Of a stretch of DNA of 64,000 bases, positions 57,967-64,000 are shown piece after piece (within the stretch, counting starts at the first letter, position 1; every line of letters starts with the position of its first letter). A program made the position numbers and the translations under genes. The notes beneath the pieces are model-generated. The model saw nothing but the letters and a program-made list of their open reading frames with translations, had not been told where the DNA came from and searched no databases. The stretch spans positions 186,001-250,000 of the forward strand of contig NZ_FOMO01000001.1 in the NCBI RefSeq assembly GCF_900112645.1, in the 5' to 3' direction. This DNA comes from Phytopseudomonas straminea. GTDB lineage: Bacteria; Pseudomonadota; Gammaproteobacteria; Pseudomonadales; Pseudomonadaceae.

Positions 57967-60524
57967 CAGAGCACCTCCTCGGTAACGGGAATCAGGTGTA
58001 ACTCACTGGCGGTAATGGGGCGGCGCTGGCCGCGTTCCTTGACGAAATGGATGTCCGGGTCGGCGCGCCGGTCGTTGACGAAGGTGCGGAAGCGCTTGAG
58101 CTTCTCCGGGTCCTTGAGGGCGCCCGCCCATTCGCATTCGTAGCGGTCGACCACCAGTTGCATCTGCGCCTCCAGCTCAGCGGCCAGGTTGAGGCTGTCG
58201 TCGAGGATCACCGCCTTGAGGTAATCCAGTCCGCCCTCCAGCGACTCGCGCCATACCGAGGTGCGCTGCAGCTTGTCGGCAGTGCGGATGTAGAACATCA
58301 GCACGCGGTCGATGGTGCGGATCAGCGCCTCGTCGTCCAGGTCGGTGGCGAACAGCTCGGCATGCCGCGGGCGCATGCCGCCGTTGCCGCACACGTAGAG
58401 GTTCCAGCCTTTGTCGGTGGCGATCACGCCGATGTCCTTGCTCTGCGCTTCGGCGCACTCGCGGGTGCAGCCGCTGACCGCGAACTTGATCTTGTGCGGC
58501 GCGCGCAGGCCCTTGTAGCGGTCCTCCAGGCGCAGCGCCATGCCGACGCTGTCCTGTACGCCGTAGCGGCACCAGGTGCTGCCCACGCAGGACTTCACGG
58601 TGCGCAGCGACTTGCCGTAGGCGTGGCCGGTTTCGAAGCCGGCGGCGATCAATTCGCCCCAGATGTCCGGCAACTCATGCAATTGCGCGCCGAACAGGTC
58701 GATGCGCTGTCCGCCGGTGATCTTGGTGTAGAGGTCGTATTTCTTCGCCACGGCGCCGATGGCCAGCAGGCCGTCCGGGGTGATCTCGCCGCCGGGAATG
58801 CGCGGCACCACCGAATAGGTACCGTTCTTCTGCATGTTGGCCATGAAGGTGTCGTTGGTGTCCTGCAGCGGAATCAGCGCCGGGTCGGTGATCGGCTGGT
58901 TCCAGCACGAGGCGAGGATCGAGCCCACCGCCGGCTTGCAGATGTCGCAGCCGGTGTGGCCGCGGCCATGCTTGGCCAGCAGTTCATCGAAACTGAGCAC
59001 GCCCTCCACGCGGACGATGGCGTACAGCTCCTGGCGGGTGTGGGCGAAGTGCTCGCAGAGGCTCTTGTCGACCGCCACGCCGCGGGCGCTCAGCTCGTGC
59101 TCGAAGACCTGCTTGAGCAGCGCGCTGCAGCCGCCGCAACCGCTGCCAGCCTTGGTGATGGCTTTGAGCTCGCCGAGGTCGGTGATGCCCGCGTCGACCT
59201 GGCAGCACACCGCACCCTTGCTGACGTTGTGGCAGGAGCAGATGGTCGCGGTATCCGGCAACGCATCGGCGCCCAGGGTCGGCGCACCGTCGGACAACGG
59301 CAGGATCAGGCTCGACGGATCGGCCGGCAGCTTGATGCCGTTCTGAGCGTACTGCAGCAGGGTGTCGTAATAGCTGTTGTCGCCGACCAGCACCGCGCCG
59401 ATGACCCGCTGGCCATCCGCCGAGACCACCAGGCGGCGGTAGCTGGCGTTGGCTTCGTCGATGTAGCGGTAGCTCCTGGCGCCCGGCGTGGCCCCGTGGG
59501 CATCGCCGATGGAGCCGACATCGACGCCCAGCAGCTTGAGCTTGGTCGACATATCGGCGCCGGTGAACAGTTCATGGGGCTCACCGGCCAGTTGCGCGGC
59601 CACGGCGCGAGCCATGCTGTAGCCGGGCGCCACCAGGCCGAATACCGTGCCGTTCCAGGACGCGCATTCGCCGATGGCATGGATCGCCGGGTCACTGGTG
59701 CGGCAGTCGTTATCGACCACCACGCCGCCCCGCGGGGCGATGTCCAGGCCGGCGGCGCGGCCCAGGGCGTCCTGGGGGCGAATGCCGGCGGAGAACACGA
59801 TCAGGTCGGTTTCCAGGTACTCACCGTCATTGAAATTCATACGGTAGGCGTATTCCTCACCGATGACGATTTCCTGGGTGGCGCGTGACAGATGCACGCC
59901 CACGCCCAACGCCTCGATACGCGCCCGCAGTGCGTCGCCACCGTCAACATCCAGCTGTACCGGCATCAGGCGTGGCGCGAACTCCACCACATGAGCTTCC
60001 AGGCCAAGGGATTTCAGCGCATTGGCCGCCTCCAGGCCGAGCAAGCCGCCGCCGACCACCACACCGCGGCGCGCGCCCGCAGCGGCGGCGCGGATGCCGT
60101 CGAGATCGCCCAGGGTGCGGTAGACCAGGCGCGAGTTACCTTCGGCACCGGGGATCGGCGGCACGAACGGATAGGACCCGGTGGCCAGCACCAGACGGTC
60201 GTAGCCACGACGCCCCTGGCTGGTGACCACTTCGCGCTTCTGCCGGTCGATCTCCAGCACCGGCTCACCAAGGTGCAGATGCACGCCGTTGCGGGCATAG
60301 AGATCGGCCTCGCCGAGGGCAAGGGCTTCGGCGTCCTTGCCGGAGAAGTATTCGGACAGGTGTACGCGGTCATAGGCGCGCTGCAGCTCTTCGCCGTAGA
60401 CGTGCACCTGATAACGGTGCAGCGCGCCACTGGCGATCAACTGCTCGATACAGTGGTGGCCGACCATGCCGTTGCCGATGACGATCAGGGTCTCGCGCTT
60501 GATCGATGTGACGATGGAATTCAT
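57966..60524 (-). CDS. nirB: Assimilatory NAD(P)H-nitrite reductase large subunit NirB
   Basis: 852-residue enzyme reducing nitrite to ammonium. N-terminal FAD domain (VIGNGMVGHHCIEQL) and NAD domain (VVGGGLLGLEAANAL), two-iron BFD-like domains (TICSCHNVSKGAVC, GSGCGGCSALL), and the siroheme/4Fe-4S domain with CVGSTWCRYGVQDS and VSGCTRECAEAQ. All cofactor motifs are intact. Transcribed from a sigma-54-type promoter about 180 bases upstream through a leader that contains a complete intrinsic terminator. Confidence 0.97.
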   Translation of the reverse strand: MNSIVTSIKRETLIVIGNGMVGHHCIEQLIASGALHRYQVHVYGEELQRAYDRVHLSEYFSGKDAEALALGEADLYARNGVHLHLGEPVLEIDRQKREVVTSQGRRGYDRLVLATGSYPFVPPIPGAEGNSRLVYRTLGDLDGIRAAAAGARRGVVVGGGLLGLEAANALKSLGLEAHVVEFAPRLMPVQLDVDGGDALRARIEALGVGVHLSRATQEIVIGEEYAYRMNFNDGEYLETDLIVFSAGIRPQDALGRAAGLDIAPRGGVVVDNDCRTSDPAIHAIGECASWNGTVFGLVAPGYSMARAVAAQLAGEPHELFTGADMSTKLKLLGVDVGSIGDAHGATPGARSYRYIDEANASYRRLVVSADGQRVIGAVLVGDNSYYDTLLQYAQNGIKLPADPSSLILPLSDGAPTLGADALPDTATICSCHNVSKGAVCCQVDAGITDLGELKAITKAGSGCGGCSALLKQVFEHELSARGVAVDKSLCEHFAHTRQELYAIVRVEGVLSFDELLAKHGRGHTGCDICKPAVGSILASCWNQPITDPALIPLQDTNDTFMANMQKNGTYSVVPRIPGGEITPDGLLAIGAVAKKYDLYTKITGGQRIDLFGAQLHELPDIWGELIAAGFETGHAYGKSLRTVKSCVGSTWCRYGVQDSVGMALRLEDRYKGLRAPHKIKFAVSGCTRECAEAQSKDIGVIATDKGWNLYVCGNGGMRPRHAELFATDLDDEALIRTIDRVLMFYIRTADKLQRTSVWRESLEGGLDYLKAVILDDSLNLAAELEAQMQLVVDRYECEWAGALKDPEKLKRFRTFVNDRRADPDIHFVKERGQRRPITASELHLIPVTEEVL

Positions 60525-60568
60525 AGCCTGCCCTCTGTCTGCTGCGCTAACACGGTTTTCTGCAACGC

Positions 60569-60611
60569 AAAAAAAAGACGCCTGGAGCTGTTGTCAGCTT
60601 CAGGCGTCTTT
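60569..60611 (-). terminator. Leader terminator (attenuator) before nirB
   Basis: On the minus strand, AAAGACGCCTGAAGCTG pairs with CAGCTCCAGGCGTCTTT and is followed by eight T. It lies between the promoter and the nirB start (45 bases downstream), so transcription must read through it for nirBD expression. Confidence 0.9.
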
Positions 60612-60633
60612 GCCTTGGATTCGGTGATGTGGG

Positions 60634-60678
60634 GTGAGCGTCAGGTCATGGCCTGCTCACAGCCCCATTGTTGATGGG
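60634..60678 (-). ncRNA. nirB leader RNA hairpins upstream of the attenuator
   Basis: Two small stems at the start of the transcript: CCCAT-CAACA-ATGGG (60664-60678) and GTGAGC..GCTCAC enclosing CAGG-CCATGA-CCTG (60634-60660). Paired small hairpins ahead of a terminator are the layout of ANTAR-protein targets (NasR/NasT) in nitrate/nitrite operons, though the loops do not show the textbook A1/G4 pattern. Confidence 0.55.
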
Positions 60679-60692
60679 TGCACAAGGTCGAT

Positions 60693-60708
60693 AGCAGGTT
60701 GCATGCCA
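60693..60708 (-). promoter_or_regulatory. Sigma-54 promoter of nirB
   Basis: TGGCATGCAACCTGCT matches the -24/-12 consensus TGGCACG-N4-TTGCT in all invariant GG and GC bases with correct spacing; only two consensus positions differ. Predicted start is near 60681. Confidence 0.8.
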
Positions 60709-61117
60709 GGACTTCTCGAATGTCCGAAGGGACAGTAGGGACGGGGCTTTCAGCCCTTTGATGAGAGGAAATGCCGGCGACCGTCACGAACCAATATGAG
60801 GCGACCGACGCCGAAGCTCACCATTTCAGAGCAGGCAGAGCGCGCCTCACTACGCTCGGCCATTGCCCATGAACTCGGGAGCAAGTCCGGATCGGCGCTG
60901 GAGGCGTCTCGCCAGGCCTATGGTCACTTCAAGGCAATAGCGGCCGTTCGCGTAACGCGTAGAAGGGGCTTTAGCCCCGAGCTTTTTATCAAGGCAAACA
61001 ACGAGCTCGCGGCTAAAGCCGCTCCTACAAAAGTGTTCCGCTCACCGGCAGCTTCCTCCACCTAGAAGCCAAAGCCGCAGAATGCCGGCTAGGCGCCAGG
61101 TAACAGCATGTCGCCTG
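60709..61117. other. Gap upstream of nirB with a palindromic repeat
   Basis: No gene is supported. An 89-codon open frame here (60796-61065) encodes the repeat in its second half. The repeat (60957-61028) occupies the middle; a degenerate single copy lies near 60735-60760. I see no clear NtrC site (GCAC-N-GTGC pair) upstream of the sigma-54 promoter. Confidence 0.5.
60957..61028. repeat. Inverted pair of GTAGGAGCGGCTTTAGCC-type repeats
   Basis: GTAGAAGGGGCTTTAGCCCCGAGC-like arm (first 20 bases from 60959) faces GAGCTCGCGGCTAAAGCC followed by GCTCCTAC. This is a widespread Pseudomonas dispersed repeat. Confidence 0.85.
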
Positions 61118-62005
61118 TCAACGCTCCCACGGTGGTGGCGGTTCGCGATCCTTGGGCTCGTCTTCGGCATTCAGCGCAGCCTGGCGGCGTGCTTCATCGG
61201 CCAGGGCGGCCTTGATCTCGCGCATCACCGCGTCGACGTCAGCTTCGTCTTCCGAGTCCTTGAATTCACCAGTAAGCACGCTTTGTGGCGTCAGCTTGCC
61301 TTCTTCATAGAGCGCCCACATTTCCTTGGCGTACTTGCTGTACTTGAGCTCCGGGGCAAACTGGCCGAAGTAGGCCGCCATGTTGCCGACGTCACGCTCG
61401 AGCATCTTGAAGGCGTGGTTGTTGCCCGCCGCATCCACCGCCTGGGGCAGGTCGATAATCACCGGGCCCTCCGGGCCAAGCAGCACGTTGAATTCCGACA
61501 GGTCGCCGTGCACCAGGCCGGCACACAGCATCTTCACGATCTCCTCGATCATGAAAGCGTGGAATTCGCGGGCGTCCTCGGGGTGCAGGTCGACGTCATT
61601 GAGGCGCGGCGCCACGTCGCCCTCGCCATCGGTGACCAGCTCCATCAGCAGCACGCCATCGAGGAAGTCGTAGGGCTTGGGCACCCGCACGCCGGCATTG
61701 GCCAGACGAAACAGGGCCGCCACCTCGGCGTTCTGCCAGTTCTCCTCCTGGTTCTTGCGCCCGTGCTTGGAGCCCTTGGCCATGGCCCGGGCATCGCGGC
61801 TGTTGCGTACCTTGCGGCCCTCCTGATACTCGGCGGCCTGGCGGAACCCGCGCTTGTTGGCCTCCTTGTAGACCTTGGCACAACGCAACTCGGAACCGCA
61901 ACGCACCACGTAGACCGCTGCTTCCTTGCCGCTCATCAAAGGGCGAATCACCTCGTCCACCAGGCCGTCCTCGACCAGGGGCTCAATGCGTTTTGGCGTC
62001 TTCAT
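61118..62005 (-). CDS. RIO1-type serine protein kinase
   Basis: 295-residue atypical kinase: SGKEAAVYVVRC nucleotide loop, catalytic LVHGDLSEFNVLL and metal motif VIIDLPQAVD. Length and the REPPPPWER tail match Pseudomonas RIO kinases (PA4780-like as I recall). In other organisms RIO kinases act in ribosome maturation; in bacteria the role is not established. Confidence 0.93.
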   Translation of the reverse strand: MKTPKRIEPLVEDGLVDEVIRPLMSGKEAAVYVVRCGSELRCAKVYKEANKRGFRQAAEYQEGRKVRNSRDARAMAKGSKHGRKNQEENWQNAEVAALFRLANAGVRVPKPYDFLDGVLLMELVTDGEGDVAPRLNDVDLHPEDAREFHAFMIEEIVKMLCAGLVHGDLSEFNVLLGPEGPVIIDLPQAVDAAGNNHAFKMLERDVGNMAAYFGQFAPELKYSKYAKEMWALYEEGKLTPQSVLTGEFKDSEDEADVDAVMREIKAALADEARRQAALNAEDEPKDREPPPPWER

Positions 62006-62177
62006 CAGCTTTTATTGGGGTCCTCGGTGGGCTATGCGGCCCTTTTATACGGCAATCCTGGGGCAGCGCCCAGCCCATGGGGAAAATGCGCCGGACGATC
62101 GGCTTTGAAAGCGCGATTGGCACTGGCGCCCACGCCGGCGGATACCGACAATCCAGATACCGTTACAGGAGATCGAC

Positions 62178-63221
62178 ATGTCCGAAGAACGCCGTTGGCA
62201 AGCCGTGTGCGAGCGCGACGCCGCCCAGGATGGTCAATTCGTCTTCGCCGTGCGCTCGACCGGTATCTATTGCCGGCCCAGTTGCCCGGCGCGTCGACCA
62301 CGCCGTGACAACGTCAGTTTCCATGACGGCCCGGCGCAGGCAGAAGCGGCGGGATACCGACCCTGCAAGCGCTGCACGCCCCAGGGTGCAAGCCCCGCCG
62401 AACAGCTCGACGAACTGGTAACGGCGGCCTGCCGTCTGCTCGACAAGGCCGACAAGCCGCTCACACTGGAAACGCTGGCGGCGCGCATCGGTTTGTCCGC
62501 CTCGCACCTGGCCCGCGCCTTCAAGGCGCGCACCGGCCTGACGCCCAGGGCCTGGGCCAGCGCCCGCCAGCGCGAACGCCTGGCCGCCAACCTGCCGGGC
62601 GCCCGATCGGTACTCGAAGCGGCGCTGGACACCGGCTACAGCAATACCCGCAGCCTTTATGAGCAAACCGACGGCGTAGCCCTGGTAAGGCGGCGCCAGG
62701 GCTCGAAGGGCGAGATGCTTCGCGTGGCCGTGGTGCCCTGCCCGCTCGGCCATCTGCTATTGGCCAGCAGCGACAAAGGGCTGTGCGCCCTGCTGTTCGG
62801 CGATGCGACGGATACGCTGGAAGCCGAGCTGCGCCAACGTTTCCCGGCGGCCAGCCTGCAAGCCGATGACGGGCAACTGCAAGATTGGTTAAACGAGGTA
62901 CTGCAGCAACTGCACGAGCCAGAGCGCGCCGCCAAGCTGCCGCTGGATCTGCGCGGCACGGCCTTCCAACAGCGCGTCTGGCAGGCCCTGCGCGCCATTC
63001 CCGTCGGGCAGACACGCACCTATGGGCAACTGGCTGCCGAACTCGCCAGCCACCCGCGAGCCGTCGCCCGCGCCTGTGCAAGCAACCCGCTGGGCCTGTT
63101 AGTGCCCTGCCACCGGGTGACCGCCGTCGATGGCAGCCTGGGCGGCTACCGCTGGGGCGTGGCACGCAAGGCGGCACTACTGCAGGCCGAAGCCGAAACA
63201 GACAAGACCAAGGCGCTGTAG
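62178..63221 (+). CDS. ada: Bifunctional DNA-repair regulator/methyltransferase Ada
   Basis: 347 residues. N-terminal zinc domain with C32, C36, C63 and C66 (IYCRPSCPAR, YRPCKRCTPQ), where C32 is the methyl-phosphotriester acceptor; AraC-type helix-turn-helix (about 95-145); C-terminal O6-methylguanine transferase with C311 in VPCHRV. All key cysteines are present, so it should repair alkylation damage and activate the adaptive response. GGAG lies eight bases upstream of the ATG. Confidence 0.96.
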   Translation: MSEERRWQAVCERDAAQDGQFVFAVRSTGIYCRPSCPARRPRRDNVSFHDGPAQAEAAGYRPCKRCTPQGASPAEQLDELVTAACRLLDKADKPLTLETLAARIGLSASHLARAFKARTGLTPRAWASARQRERLAANLPGARSVLEAALDTGYSNTRSLYEQTDGVALVRRRQGSKGEMLRVAVVPCPLGHLLLASSDKGLCALLFGDATDTLEAELRQRFPAASLQADDGQLQDWLNEVLQQLHEPERAAKLPLDLRGTAFQQRVWQALRAIPVGQTRTYGQLAAELASHPRAVARACASNPLGLLVPCHRVTAVDGSLGGYRWGVARKAALLQAEAETDKTKAL

Positions 63222-63283
63222 CCTGGCGTTGAGCGCAGCGATACTCAGGGCTCCCCCGGGTGTCGCTTCGCTCGAGCCGGGCG
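63219..63283. repeat. Two inverted copies of the TAGCCCGGG family
   Basis: TAGCCTGGCGTTGAGCGCAGC..CTCAGG (first 20 bases from 63219) is followed in opposite orientation by CCCCGGGTGTCGCTTCGCTC at 63254. The pair lies between ada and the thiolase. Confidence 0.8.
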
Positions 63284-63288
63284 AGAAC

Positions 63289-64000
63289 TCAGCGCTCCAG
63301 AATCGCCGTCACGCCCTGCCCGCCCGCGGCGCAGATGGAAATCAGGCCGCGCCCCTCTCCCGCCACCGACAGCAACTTGGCCAGGTTGGCGACGATGCGC
63401 CCGCCGGTTGCGGCGAACGGGTGGCCGGCAGCCAGGGAGCTGCCTTTAACGTTGAGTTTGGCGCGGTCGATGCTGCCCAGCGGCTGCGCCAGGTTGAGAC
63501 GTTCGCGGCAATAGTCGGCATCTTCCCAGGCCTTGAGCGTGCACAGCACCTGGGCGGCGAAGGCCTCGTGGATTTCGTAGTAGTCGAAGTCCTGCAGGGT
63601 CAGTCCGTTGCGCGCCAGCAACCGGGGTACGGCGTACACTGGCGCCATCAGCAGTCCTTCTTGACCTTTGACGAAATCCACCGCTGCCGCCTCGCCGTCC
63701 CGCCAGTAGGCAAGAATCGGCAGGCCGCGGGCCTTGGCCCACTCCTCGCTGGCGAGCAGCACCAGTGAAGCCCCGTCGGTCAGGGGCGTGGAATTGGCGG
63801 CGGTCAGGGTACCGCGCTGGCCTTTCTCGAACACCGGTTTTAGGGTCGCCAGTTTGGCCAGGTCGATATCGGGGCGCAGGTTCTGGTCGCGGGTCAGGCC
63901 CAGGAACGGCGTCATCAGGTCGTCCTGCCAACCCTCGGCGTAGGCGGCGGCCAGCTTGCGATGGCTTTCCACGGCCAGCTGGTCCTGCTCGTCACGGGGG
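63289..64000 (-). CDS. Thiolase-superfamily acyltransferase, C-terminal part (5' end outside window)
   Basis: At least 237 residues of an acetyl-CoA acyltransferase; the frame remains open to the window end. Catalytic histidine in EIHEAFAAQ, KGSSLAAGHPFAATGGR and the second cysteine region CAAGGQGVTAILER are intact. The sequence is closest to FadI-type thiolases used in beta-oxidation or poly-hydroxyalkanoate precursor supply. The N-terminal catalytic cysteine lies outside the window. Confidence 0.9.
   Translation of the reverse strand, partial: PRDEQDQLAVESHRKLAAAYAEGWQDDLMTPFLGLTRDQNLRPDIDLAKLATLKPVFEKGQRGTLTAANSTPLTDGASLVLLASEEWAKARGLPILAYWRDGEAAAVDFVKGQEGLLMAPVYAVPRLLARNGLTLQDFDYYEIHEAFAAQVLCTLKAWEDADYCRERLNLAQPLGSIDRAKLNVKGSSLAAGHPFAATGGRIVANLAKLLSVAGEGRGLISICAAGGQGVTAILER

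Noticed and set aside
60796..61065. 89-codon plus-strand frame upstream of the RIO kinase
   Set aside because: Its second half is the translation of a palindromic dispersed repeat, and no ribosome site or family motif is seen.

Overview
The window reads as the chromosome of a Pseudomonas-group gammaproteobacterium: high GC, third-position G/C bias, and a gene order in roughly the first 34 kb (ntrB-ntrC, trmL, secB, grx, rhodanese, gpmI, envC, ctpA, his genes, asmA-like, mutY, yggX, tRNA-Phe, a polar amino-acid ABC transporter) that matches what I remember of the P. aeruginosa PA5124-PA5155 neighbourhood. Dispersed REP-like repeats, several of them shared between distant gaps in this window, suggest the P. 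mendocina/oleovorans side of the genus, but that is an inference.

Layout. 1-2.5 kb: the nitrogen two-component pair ntrBC (ntrB cut by the window edge). 2.5-3.2 kb: a repeat-filled gap with a four-copy 43-44 bp tandem array. 3.2-10 kb: housekeeping genes (PA5126-like membrane protein, trmL, secB/grxC/rhodanese, gpmI, envC, ctpA). 10-11.7 kb: two paralogous orphan solute-binding-like proteins. 11.9-15 kb: histidine genes hisB-hisH-DUF2164-hisA-hisF, then an OFA-family transporter. 17.5-21.3 kb: asmA-mutY-yggX and tRNA-Phe. 21.4-22.5 kb: two small exported or proline-rich proteins and a repeat cluster. 22.5-29.8 kb: a signalling island of receivers, two multi-domain kinases and stand-alone CheB and CheR enzymes. 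30-34.7 kb: an amino-acid ABC transporter, a methyltransferase and tRNA-Thr. 34.8-45.3 kb: more signalling proteins (PAS kinase, a BdlA-like PAS-PAS transducer, a triple-PAS hybrid kinase) around a three-subunit gluconate-2-dehydrogenase-type operon. 45.4-55.3 kb: regulators, an alpha/beta hydrolase, a TonB-dependent receptor, GNAT, DUF1176 and small membrane proteins. 55.4-60.8 kb: a PilJ_N-type secreted protein, TerC and the assimilatory nitrite reductase nirBD. 61-64 kb: a RIO kinase, ada and the C-terminal part of a thiolase.

How the parts connect. ntrBC at the left end and nirBD near the right end belong to one nitrogen-assimilation circuit: the nirB upstream region carries a very good sigma-54 (-24/-12) promoter followed by a leader with small hairpins and a full intrinsic terminator, so nirBD looks controlled both at initiation (NtrC/sigma-54) and by antitermination. 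The gluconate dehydrogenase operon would feed electrons from periplasmic sugar-acid oxidation into the respiratory chain through its triheme cytochrome. The 22.5-29.8 kb island pairs chemotaxis-type methylation enzymes with hybrid kinases but no receptor, CheA or CheW; it is the least explained multi-gene unit here.
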